This document shows, piece after piece, positions 49,684 to 60,018 of a stretch of DNA of 64,000 bases; positions within the stretch are counted from its first letter, which is position 1, and the number at the start of each line of letters is the position of its first letter. The notes below the pieces were generated by a model. That model had not been told where the DNA came from and did no database searches. It saw only the letters and a program-made list of their open reading frames with translations. The stretch is taken from NCBI GenBank assembly GCA_030407005.1, contig JAUDYN010000001.1, positions 4,030,001-4,094,000 on the forward strand, in the 5' to 3' direction. A program made the position numbers and the translations under genes. This DNA comes from Desarmillaria ectypa. Lineage: Eukaryota > Basidiomycota > Agaricomycetes > Agaricales > Physalacriaceae.

Positions 49684-50817
49684 ATGGGCGCTGTTATATC
49701 CGCTTTTACCACCGCTGCTGCAGCTGCAATCCCCATCATTCTTAATGCTATAAGGAACAGCAAAGTCCAGGAAATCCCGACGTTGTCCTCAATCTCGCAG
49801 CATCATAGAAGAGGGGAGGCTTCAGAAAATGAAGCTCGTCGTCGCATTAAGCAATTGGAAAGGGAGAAGAAGGAGCAAGCCGATAAAGCTGAAAAGGAGA
49901 AGAAGGCAGCTCTGAAAGCGATTCGACGTTCTAACAAGTTGCAGGACGAAATGAAGGCAAAAGAAAAGGTGATAGAAGAGACGATGGAAGCTCAGAAGGC
50001 GATGGAGGCGAAGTGGAAGAAGGGCGTTTACCCAGTTGAATGGCCTTCTCAAGCGCAGTACAACAGGGTCAAGCAGCGTCTTTACATGGACGGGAAATTC
50101 CATCTCGCTATCGCTGGAAAATCAGGAACTGACAAGTCATCGCTCATTAACGCCTTTCGAGGCATATGGGATGGACACGAGGGATCTGCCACCACTGACG
50201 TCGTCGAAAGCACCACCGTCGTTACCCCATACCCCGATCCTAATCCTGCCAACCCTTTTATCTAGTTCGACATTCCAGGTTCAGGAACGGTTAACTGCCC
50301 CGATTGGACATATTTTAACGACCAAGGGCTCTACATCTTCGATGCCATCATCGTTCTTCTTGGCGACCGTTTTACAGATGGGGATCTTGCGATTCTGAAG
50401 AATTGCCAGCGATATAACATCTCTACCTATATTGTTCGCTCAAAATCTGAAAGACAAATTGAGGAACTTGTCAAGAAGAAACAGAGGTGTTCTGGCACGC
50501 GGAGCGATCCAATAGGTCCAATAGGAATTCATGATGAAGCACGTAGAGAGTACCTCGTCAAGACGCAAGAAACTGTTCGGGTCAATCTGATGAATCTCGA
50601 CCTTTCCCCCCTCTCCCAGAGGGTGTATGCTGTGTCTCGTGATACACTCACTTTACTGGTCCGGGAGGAATTCCTCGAAGATCTTGACGTGCTTGACGAG
50701 CACGAGCTGCTGAAGGACATACTTCAGGATGCATATTCTCGGCGTTCTGAGAAGTCCTGGCGCGTCATGCAAGATCTGATAAAGAATGCTGGTACAGATA
50801 CAGATGTCTTCCGTTAA
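49684..50817 (+). pseudogene. IRG-like GTPase, disabled copy B
   Basis: Starts MGAVIS at 49684 and is colinear with the intact gene at 20174-21361. A TAG at 50263-50265 replaces the Trp codon of the FIWFDIPG motif, at codon 194. After it the same frame stays open to 50817, so this is one point mutation. In addition the P-loop reads GKSGTDKSS, with Asp for the essential Gly. The truncated product would keep the coiled coil but only a crippled start of the G domain. The 3' part diverges more from copy A than the 5' part. Confidence 0.88.
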
Positions 50818-51269
50818 CTTGTAAAGTCCCAGGGTGCGGTGCAATGATTCCCATACAGCCGCAGGTTTGCGTTATGATTCTTTGTCCTGCTTTATCCCAT
50901 GTTTGGCGTCACTTTCATCGTTGCTCCGTCGTGCTATTGTCAATATGTATATGATCTCCAATTGCACACAAGTGCAGCTCAGGGCAGCACATCCCGGTCC
51001 TCGATGACAATATTATTCCTTCACCTATCACCGTAACTACGAAGTCCACTACTAACAACGGCACTCCCATTCATGACGGTCACGACTGTTGTTGGAACTC
51101 TTGACTGCTGTACCCAACTATTCACACCCCCTGCCGCATCGCTGTACTTTACTTGACAATATCGCCCTGTTTTTTAATTTTTTAATTTATAATTTTATTT
51201 ACCACAAGTAGTGCCACCGTCGTTGCCGTGGCTGAATCATCGCGGGAGCGGCGGCCGACGGTCTTCGCA

Positions 51270-51830
51270 CCGATCTGACCTGACTGTCTTCCTGGAATAC
51301 TTTCACTCCTTACCACCATACCTAAATCTACCTACGAACGAGCGGAACCTGATGGTACTATGCAAATGGAGGGTTCCCCTATTCCAACTTTACTTGAACT
51401 ATACATAACCTCTTGTTTGCAGTTATACTCTCGCGCAACCAAGCTTTACAACCTGACACCCACCGACTTACAGAGTATCAGTCCGGTTCGACAAGAGCGA
51501 AATCCTCCTAGCGACAGGATCACATACTAAAATACCGGAGACGTCGAGCGTCTTCAGTGCAGCCTGCAAGGATGTTCCGCGACGAGGAAGAAGGCTGGCC
51601 GACCAAAGATTACACCCCAACGTGACGGTACTCTTAGCTCAAGGAATGGGATTTAAAGAGCCTACCCCCGAGGTGGAGCCACACCCCAAGTATAATGACC
51701 GGACGATGCATCCCTATAACTGGGAAGAGGTCGAGGTTCGTCGTCGCGCCAGTTTTATTTGCCTCAGTCTGAGTTTCAGTGATATAGGCTGTCACGAAAC
51801 GGTTATATGGGCCTAGTTACAAATCAACAG
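51270..51830 (+). pseudogene. Unrecognised gene (MPKFTYKR type), copy B
   Basis: Counterpart of 19215-19683. The start codon is ATA. Downstream, a frame from VSVRFDKSEILLATGSH through PRRGRRLADQRLHPNVTV to HPKYNDRTMHPYNWEEVEV is open for about 95 codons, better preserved than in copy A. It may approximate the ancestral reading frame. No family recognised. Confidence 0.45.
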
Positions 51831-51959
51831 CAGCCCAATTGCAACTCCGATATCCTGCAGGCCAAGGACGATATGACGGGTTGTTGAGAGTAAGTTCCAT
51901 ATCACATTCCACCGGAAGTTTGAGAATTAAATTACCTTCTCCCCCAATTTGTCGCGACA

Positions 51960-52870
51960 CCAGCATCGTCGACTCTGTTGCCTTTGGCTCTTGCTGCTAA
52001 TCATTCAACTGTGATGATGAATATAGTGTATCTTAAAGCCGCACATCGTTTGAACTGACCCGCTTGCTTAGCTCTACTGTTCTTGTGGAAATGTACGTGT
52101 TACTCCATGCTAGCTCCCTAGGAGACTTGGCTGACACTTGTCATTTAGTGCAAGAGCCAGTGCTCCTGTAATGTGTACATCTCCGACGTCTACGCTGAAG
52201 ACGGTAAGGGTTTCCTGTATCTACATAATCTTTTACGAACTCATGTATCCCCAAAATAGGTGAAATTCTCACTGGTATCAACTCTAACTACAGCGTGCGT
52301 CGATCTTTGTTGCCTACTCTCTCTTCTATTTATCATTCACTGTTGGAGCCAATTCCTTTTCATGACGGAAAAACGTATTCTGAAAATGTTGTGACGTTTC
52401 TTTCCTTTTGAATGCCAAAATGGGATACGGAAAACACAATGAAAAACTAGTTCTATTTAGCGCTCCTTTCACATATAAAAACGGCTTCTTTTCTGCGAAT
52501 GAAAGGCGGTTTCCTTTGTTCTGAGCGTGGGAAATGCCTTTTTCATTTCGTTTATCTGGTTCTTTTCCCTACCCCAAAAGTGTACGGAAAATATCTCATC
52601 TATCAAGTTGTTTTTATGAACTCTTTACCATTAGAAGTTCAAATGAGATATCACAACATTTTGAGGTCTCAATTATCTGTGGAGAAAATGTACCAGCTCC
52701 GGCAGTGGTTATCAACTAACAGGACACTGCTACTATCATCGACTCGTGCTAGTATGTCTTTGCAATCCCGCACGTTGGTATTACTCAGCTAACCCGCGAT
52801 TCATTGCAACAATGCGAGTCACCCTTGCACGCTCTACGACGGGTGCGAAGGAAGATGAGTGTTATCATGC
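51960..52870 (+). pseudogene. PL3 pectate lyase, 3' fragment, copy B
   Basis: Only the C-terminal part of the lyase remains: a short exon ending SCGN (near 52080-52097), CKSQCSCNVYISDVYAEDG (about 52148-52205) and LTGINSNYS (about 52270-52295). The following exon is then split by the MITE-like insertion, with DTATIIDSC after it. The 5' half (the NVIIG, EDVCEDA and GGAYLAEDKD exons of copy A) has been deleted. This copy keeps SCGN, where copy A has SYGN. Confidence 0.65.
52336..52708. mobile_element. MITE-like insertion with about 60 bp terminal inverted repeats
   Basis: The segment is absent from the homologous site in copy A (near 17180). Its ends are imperfect inverted repeats: CACTGTTGGAGC at the left against GCTCCGGCAGTG at the right, with matching blocks continuing inward (ACAACATTTT on both arms). 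TTATCA flanks it on both sides (52330-52335 and 52709-52714), a plausible target-site duplication. At about 373 bp with no coding capacity it fits a non-autonomous DNA transposon. The superfamily is not assigned. Confidence 0.7.
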
Positions 52871-53056
52871 TCTTTATCTCTCTGTTCGCCATCCTACGCC
52901 TTCGCAGCTGCGAGCCCGAAGTCGTCGGTTATTACAATGGTTGAACGTCTTCTTGGAAGTTTCGTTTGCCATTGGCCAGCCATCAAGTATCCATTCATTG
53001 CCGATAATATCTACATTACCTTCGTTTTATTACTTGTTTCTTTGAAAGTAAAATGA

Positions 53057-54054
53057 TCGTATTTGCATTTTATAGGTTCCACGACTGTTTAATACCTTGA
53101 CCGCATCTGTGCTTACTGGCAAAAACAATCAACAGGGGCTTCACAGTTTCGGCAACGGTTACTTCTTCCCATAAACATACTATTTCAGTAATCGATATGT
53201 CAATGAAACAAGGAGCATTATGCGGGTACAAGTTACGGATGAGCCGAGATTTGATGCTGGCAAAGAACATGGTAAACGATGGATGCCAGTAATCTGAGTC
53301 GGACACTCCTTAGTGTGGTGCAATTGTGAGTATTGGTTCAAATACTACGGACCCATAGGACGAGATCATGAAATAGTAATGAACCAAGAGAAAAAGGGAG
53401 TGGGTGCGCAATTTTGGCGCGTCGTTTGAAAAGGGAACGTTCTCACGCCACAAACAGTCAAGCCGAAACCGCCTGCCTGTTCTCTCTTGTTTCGACTTCC
53501 ACCTTCCAAGCTCACCGTCACCATCAACATCAAGCCGCACAGCCTCAAATAAGATGATCCGAAGATCTCTTACATGTACAATATTCAGTTGCGAGTATAT
53601 CTACATTCTGCGTCTTTTTTTTAATGTGAAACTGAGGCCTTATTCAGGAATTAGCGCAGGACGGCCTGAGATCTGGACCCGGACCACGAACAATGAATTA
53701 ATGAAGTTCCAGTATTCAACAAACAATGTTTCTCATTCAGTTCCATGATACAGTAAGTACTCAGCGCTCAGCCTGTACTACAACGTGAAATCTGGTTCCA
53801 TTACTGATCAGCAAATAGCCACCCGCGATCTTGTACACGGCGCTTACCAACCTGGTTTCCTCACGAGCAGATTGCTGTCTGCCTTCGGTATCTTTACATA
53901 TTGAGAACCACTGTCGCTGCATGCGAAAGCGCGGGGCTGTCAAATTGAACAGTCTCCACATTGCGAGCGCGATCTTCGTCGAGTTTCGAGCTTCAAGTTC
54001 AATCTCTCAAAGCCAAGATCGCCGTTGAACTGGGAATCAGTTGCGTGTTTCCGT
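53057..54054. other. Intergenic region, no gene seen
   Basis: No recognisable gene. The end (about 53960-54054) already resembles the distal 5' region of the GTPase gene at 23357. Confidence 0.4.
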
Positions 54055-54736
54055 TTGGGGTGACGTTGTTATTTGTGAAACTGATTTAAAGTGGCTAGTC
54101 CTATTCAAGCATTGCCTCTCTTTCTCTTCAATGCACTCTTTCATCGCCGATCACCTTAGCTTGCACTGCTCCTGCCGCGGAGTGTGAGTTTCTTGGCAGC
54201 CTTTCACTACCTCATGGTTCATTGACTCTCGTAGTAAACGGAATACCGGAGTCAATGCAGCCGTCGACGCGTCTTAACCTTAGCTACGACATTCATTCAA
54301 AGTTCATGACGAGAAACTGGGACCAATCCCGATTACCGTGAGGCATTCTTGTCACCTGTAAGAGTGGGCCTGAGTCTCCGTTTGAATTGCAGCTAATTTT
54401 GGGCGCCTCCCCAGAACTTTTGTGACAGCCGAAGGGTGAAGTAGCACATTTTCAGCGTGTGACAAGTGAAAGTCATTCAATGCACCCAGGAAGACGCAGC
54501 AACTATACACGTTGACGGTGTACAAATACCACCACAAAAATTCGGTGTCCGTTCCAAGACACTTTTTGTGCATTTTTTCGACTCTTGTTTCCAAAATCTC
54601 GTCTCTGCGGTCGTCGCCTTTGTGCTTAGGTCTCCGTCTAAGTAATTTTTTACATCTTTATACAAGGTACTCGATGCGATTGAAGCCGAAACCTCATTTC
54701 TAACCTTCATGTTTTCAGCTCTTAGATTCATTGGGA
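54055..54736 (+). promoter_or_regulatory. Shared 5' region of the IRG-like gene at 54737
   Basis: Diverged direct copy of 22690-23356, with recognisable blocks such as the stretch around GTGAAACTGATTTAAAGTGG and the final GCTCTTAGATTCATTGGGAATGG before the start. Conservation upstream of three paralogues suggests promoter or leader function. Confidence 0.5.
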
Positions 54737-55948
54737 ATGGGTGGTACCATGTCCCGGGTAGTCGCCGTTGCTGCAGCCGTCCCACCCATCCTTGAAGCAG
54801 TCCGGAGTAGCCAAGTCAAAGACAATCCGACAATGACGGCCATCGACGAACAGCTTAAGAGAGTGGAGGCAGAAAAACTCGAGGCTCAACGATGTGCGGA
54901 GCAGCTTGAACGAGAGAGGCAGGTGCAAGTGGAGAAGATCAGAATCCAGCAGGAAGCAGCTGAGAGAACGGCACAAGTCGCTGAACAGCTGGAGAGAGAG
55001 AAGCAGGAGCAAGCCGATAATGCCATAAGAGAGCGGGAGGCAGCGCAGAAGGCCGCTCAGACTGCTAATGAACTACAGGAGCAGGCGAAGAAGAAGGAGG
55101 TGGAGATGAAGATGATTTTAGAAGACCAGAAGGAGATAGAGTCCAAGTGGAAGAAGGGGATTCGTCCAGTTGAGTGGCCTTCTCGCGAACAGTTTGAGGC
55201 GAACAAGCAACGCTTCTACAAGGAGGGCAAGTTTCATCTTGCTATCGCTGGGTCCTCAGGAAGTGGTAAGTCGTCCTTGGTGAACGCATTCCGAGGCATC
55301 TGGGATGATGACGAGAGCGCTGCTCCGACTGATATCGTTGAAACCACCTCGATTGTTACACCTTATCCTGATCCTAATCCCGCCAACCCTTTCATCTGGT
55401 TCGATGTCCCAGGCTCGGGCACTCTCTCATGTCCCGATTGGACCTACTTTAATGACCAAGGCCTCTACATATTGGACGTCATTATCATCGTGTTCAATGA
55501 TTGCTTCACAGCCACCGACGTAGCAATCCTTCAGAATTGCGCGCGCTATATGATCCCTGCCTACATCGTTCGCTCTAAATCCGACATACACATCGCCAAC
55601 CTCATCAGGAAAAAACAGCGGAGCGCTGGACCGAGGGGTGACCTTGTGAAGATTTTCGAGGAAGCTCGTAAGGAGTACATCACAAGGACGCAGGAGAGTG
55701 TCAGGTCGAATTTAATGAGGAACGATCCCCCTATACGGTCCCAGAAGGTGTACGCCATTTCGCGAGATACGCTGACGACTGTTGTCAGAGAGGAGTCGCT
55801 CGAAGATAGCCTTGTGCTGAACGAGTTTGAGCTGTTGAGGGACGTCCTTCAGGATGCGTATTCGCGACGATCTGAGAAGTCGTACGGCTCGATGGCGGAT
55901 CTTATGAAAAAGACAGGCACGGATGTTTTCCATTTCTTTACTAACTGA
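54737..55948 (+). CDS. IRG-like GTPase, intact
   Basis: Single-exon frame of 403 residues from the ATG at 54737 (MGGTMS; the two codons upstream are not ATG). Gly2/Ser6 again fit N-myristoylation. A short hydrophobic segment (RVVAVAAAVPPIL) and a coiled coil (about 35-140) precede HPVEWPS's variant RPVEWPS. The P-loop is GSSGSGKSS (about residue 172), closer to the classical IRG P-loop than in the other copies. DVPGSGT and RSKSD follow. The C-terminal region is conserved (YSRRSEKSYGSM). It is more diverged than the 1-632 and 23357 pair but shares their 5' region. Confidence 0.9.
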   Translation: MGGTMSRVVAVAAAVPPILEAVRSSQVKDNPTMTAIDEQLKRVEAEKLEAQRCAEQLERERQVQVEKIRIQQEAAERTAQVAEQLEREKQEQADNAIREREAAQKAAQTANELQEQAKKKEVEMKMILEDQKEIESKWKKGIRPVEWPSREQFEANKQRFYKEGKFHLAIAGSSGSGKSSLVNAFRGIWDDDESAAPTDIVETTSIVTPYPDPNPANPFIWFDVPGSGTLSCPDWTYFNDQGLYILDVIIIVFNDCFTATDVAILQNCARYMIPAYIVRSKSDIHIANLIRKKQRSAGPRGDLVKIFEEARKEYITRTQESVRSNLMRNDPPIRSQKVYAISRDTLTTVVREESLEDSLVLNEFELLRDVLQDAYSRRSEKSYGSMADLMKKTGTDVFHFFTN

Positions 55949-56524
55949 CGAGGTCGGATTCCGTCCATTTCCCACTGCTATAGTCATCTATGAGAAGTTT
56001 CGTTACAGTGCCGTTCTTTGGTATCTTTATGTAATGCTTTAGCTTGATCTTTATTACTCGTGCCTTTCTGCTTAAATTGATCTCCGTTTATTAAACTCTT
56101 CCCAGGTCCTTTCCGAGGCAAAATCCGCTACAACACTCTTAAGCACAATAAAGTCTTGATGATGTATCTAGGTAACATCCTCAGCATTTCAGGGATGCAT
56201 GCCTTTGGTTCTTGCTGCTAACCATTACATCCTTAATAAATATACCGTATATCTATCGCATGTAAAAGTATTACTAAGACTTCAAGTCGATACTCAAAGT
56301 ACATACATATGATACTGAAAATATAAGTATACCGTTTGGTGTTGGACGCGGTTGGTGGTCGAATCGGAGTGGGTCGAGATGAAGGAACGCGCATCCGCCC
56401 CCAACGACTTTGCAACCAAGTCGACATCATGCATGGTAGCTGGCTCCGCTACAATTATTTTATATCAGAAATCTGCACCAAGGCATCGAAACGCCAGATT
56501 TATCGAGTTATAAACCTGACCTTT
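55949..56524. other. Convergent intergenic region
   Basis: Lies between the 3' ends of the GTPase gene (plus) and the glutaminase gene (minus). No gene is visible. Confidence 0.5.
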
Positions 56525-59500
56525 TCACCTCCCTTCAAACACATACTCAGGCGGAGCCTGTTGCGCAAGTATCGCCTCCACCTCCCTACGCAAACTTTCT
56601 ACCTCTCTACGTACGTCAACTTCGGGGTCTGGTGCTGGTGCTGGTGCTGGTGCTGGTGCTGGCTCCGGCTCCGGCTCCGAAGATGGACGCCTCCGTTTCG
56701 AGTGCGGTAGCAATGCCTGTACTGAGGTTACCATTGGCACAGGCCGTGGGAACTTTGAATTTTCAGATGGAGGTGAGGAGTGCGGAGCCATGTAGAGCGA
56801 CTCAGGCGTGAAAGGCACGATGGAATATTGATTCTCAAAGTCCAGGGAGGCAGTATCGAGTTTTGTTTTTCTTTGCTTCCGGTGCCGCCAGCAGAGAAGG
56901 ACGCCCATCATGAGGGTCAGAGTGATACCACCGACCACACCACCGACGATAGCTCTTACGTTGGTTGTGGCGGCGGTTGACGAACTACTAGACAAGCTAC
57001 TACCGTCACTGCCGGTGGGCGCTTCTACAGATTGTGTACTGCACGAAATTCTACAATAAGAACTATTCAAAATGATAACCACTCGATATACGTACGTCAA
57101 ATTAAGAGCCAGTAATGCGAATACGGATCCTTGGGCAGGGCTAGATTGCTCGTATCAATGGCGTTGAAACAAGTGGCGGAAAGATGGAGTAGCACCAACC
57201 TGGCCTGTCCTCCTACAGTACTCCCATTCCCTGTGTTATACGTGGTAGGGAAGACACCGGCAGTTGAATTGGAAGTAGCCTTTTGATGGACCAGTCCGAC
57301 AAGACGATCACGCACGGTGACGTTCTGGGTTGCTCCAGCAGTGAGCATCATCCACTCTATGAGAGTCATCAATACCAGTGTCCCGCCAGGAAGAGGGGAT
57401 CACGAACGAGACTTTGCGATCATTCCTTGGGTACTATCGTATGGTATGCCAAAATTACCGGCTGGAAAGATAAGGATCGTTCACATTCCTGACGCACGAG
57501 GGAAACAAAGCATTGACTTGCCATCATTGACTTGACTGAGGTAAAATGCATCTTGGGCACTATAGACCTTTATTGCGTGAGGTATCAGGATGTGACAATG
57601 CACAAAGAAACAGTTAAAATTATCCCACATCATCGCTGACGAGGCCCAACTGAAGTAGTCGATCGGCAAAGAGGTTGTAAACAAGACTCCATGTCGAATC
57701 ATCACCGTACTTTGATACGATGTGGTCCCCGCCACTTGCTGACCCTTTCCAAGTCGTTATACGTGACTCTGATAGCCCCTGTGAGTGTTTTGAGAAGACC
57801 GCGTATCGAAAAAGAAATAAAGAGCGTATCCACCTGATAATTTGACTCGTCATTGCCTTCTCCCAAAGCCCCAGCGATCTTCCCCATACAAGCAATAGCT
57901 ATAGCACTTTTAAGGCCGAGATTTGCATTAGTAAGTCCGTCAGCGTCAATGCTTGAATGCTTTTCGTCAGGCGAAAGATAAGGCAAGAGCAGAATAGAAC
58001 ACACAATGAAGAATCAGCGACATTTGTATTAGCCAAATAGTCAGTCCAAGTCTTGAGGAGACTATACTGCTTTCAGTGAGTACGAGTGACGATAAGCAAT
58101 AGGAGGCAGACCGGCTCACATATCTCGAGAGTAAGCTACCGTCCCCCGAATACGTACTATGCATCCAAGCCATAATAATCATGTCGGCAGTGTCTAGTTG
58201 TCATGATTATCAATAAACACTGCCAAGAACCCGAAGAGAACCTACTCATGACAGACTCATCGGGTGAAGTAGAAGCAAGCTCAGATGCCGTGGGGAATGA
58301 CGCGCCTACAAACAGTAAGGCCAATGACGCTTCTGGAAAACTAAGTCAGATTGTACTAACCTAGGTCTCCCACTGCGTATATGCTCGGCGTCGATGCCGA
58401 ATATTGACTATCGAGCAACGGATATAGCAAATATCCAGCCCAGGAAGTGTTGAAGTAGAGAAATGTCGGAAACGCAGCATATATGACATCCACGGGATTC
58501 GTACGGCTGGAAGTACTAGCTCTCAGGGAAAAGGAGCACGAGATGAGACGAAATGAACTCGCCTAGAAGCTCCGATATCTTTCATGTACGCTCTAATATC
58601 TGACATATTCCAACGGCCGTCATCAGTCTGGGACACAGTCACCTCGGTACTCGCCAGGGTTTGACGAGCAGCCAAGGAGACAAGGTCAGCGTAATCCGTC
58701 GATATGCTACTTGCCACAGAAAGAATTTTCTTGTCAAGGTCCTCGGCTCTTTTTCGGGCACTAGAAAAATCCTTAATGAAGTCGGTGATCTAGCACGGGG
58801 TCAATGAAAACTAGCTGAAGCGTAAATAGAAGAAGTTACATACACCGTCGTCAACAATATCATATTTCGTCCAATAATAGGTATACCGTTTTTGTTGACC
58901 CGACATGATGGAAGGATTTCGGATTAGGCCGAGGGCACATACTAAAGTTGCTTGCGTACTAAAGATCTTGCCCGCATCGTACGAGAACGCAAACACCGGT
59001 ATATTACTGCAAAATCTGTGAGTACTGCACTAAATTTCAACATTATGATAAAACGTTCTCACTCATCTAAACCTATCGCACGGAAGTTGTGGTCTTGGTT
59101 GTCAGACAAATCCCCTTTCGCGATCCATTGAGCCCATGTTATGTTCGTAGAACCCGTTTGATAAGAAACAGATGAATCCTAGAGCAGGATCAGAGGTGTA
59201 GAGAAAGTAGACGAGGCAAGGTGGACACACTAAAGACGTCGCGAAGTAAACCGTGGAATCCATGGCAATGTTATCTTGCTCAGTCATGTTTGATGGAGAA
59301 GCCTGGTTAATCTGATGATAAAGGAGAGATGATGTTTGCGTTGTGTTCCACCGAATTTGGGTCTTTTCACTATTGGACAACCATTCTGTTTGGCGGCCAT
59401 AAGCACAAAAAGCCCATCGGGTGTGAGAAAGCAGCGTACCTCCGGTGATGTCTGTGTAAAATTGCACGTCATGCTGCTGTCCATCCGTTGCCACCGCATC

Positions 59501-60018
59501 GACGTATAAGTAAGTGAAGGGAAATGATTGTTGAACCAAGTCATTCGGCTATACGAGAATCAGAACGGATCATCACGCCAGCGGTTCCGCGTACCTCGAT
59601 TGGGCTGAGGAACGTAACGTTCACGTCCATTGGACCTGCCTGTATGCCTAAGATGGTCCGTGTGGGAGTGAGCGACACGCTCTTCAAATTCGTCAAATTC
59701 GTGGCATTCCCGATGTATCCTCCAAAGAGTTGCATTGGGTTGCCATCGACCCTAATCAAGAGCTGCCATCCTAGAACCTACAGGAACATCAGGTAATAAT
59801 TTCGAAGAGGTGATTGTAGAGCTTACGTGCTGCTCTGTCCAGTGCAAAGGCCATTGATCAGTGTGGTTACCTCCAGAATGCGTGTCAAGATAGCTGTTTA
59901 GGTATGGGGAACGGACAGCGAGAGGGATCGCTGCAGGCCATAAAACTGAAGGTGGGGTCAAGCACCATACTTGCAGTTGGAAGACAGATGTGCCGAGAAG
60001 AGTCAGATGAAGAAGCAT
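56525..60018 (-). CDS. Membrane-anchored GtaA-type glutaminase
   Basis: Eighteen exons on the minus strand, from the ATG at 60018 to the TGA at 56525-56527, join in frame to about 868 residues (855 if the donor in the 14th exon is earlier). After a hydrophobic leader (LLHLTLLGTSVFQLQ) the GtaA order is complete: AIPLAVRSPYLNSYLD, LTPTRTILGIQAGPMDVNVTF, FTYLYVDAVATDGQ, RWNTTQTSSLLYHQ, NFRAIGLD, SISTDYADLVSLAARQ, YFNTSWAGYLLYPLLDSQY, MIIMAWMHSTYSGDGSLLSRY, YGDDSTWSLVYNLFADRLLQL, TVRDRLVGLVHQKAT and SPAQGSVFALLALN. Such proteins are secreted glutaminases. Here a Ser-rich stalk, one transmembrane helix (IVGGVVGGITLTLMMGVLLCW) and a 130-residue cytoplasmic tail with an EPEP/APAP repeat and PPEY near the end are added. 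One intron has a GC donor (after 58563). Confidence 0.92.
56631..56679 (-). repeat. Coding hexanucleotide repeat in the glutaminase tail
   Basis: Plus strand GGTGCT repeated about four to five times, followed by GGCTCC repeats. On the coding strand this encodes alternating Glu-Pro then Ala-Pro dipeptides. The length is probably variable between strains. Confidence 0.85.

Larger units (their letters stand above)
49070..53056 (+). repeat. Inverted segmental duplication, copy B
   Basis: Reverse-complement counterpart of 16838-21985. It starts where GTGAAAATAACTCACATC matches the other copy and ends near AAGTAAAATGAT. Relative to copy A it lacks about 1.5 kb including the 5' half of the lyase gene (junction near 52030) and carries a roughly 370 bp insertion at 52336. 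Confidence 0.85.
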
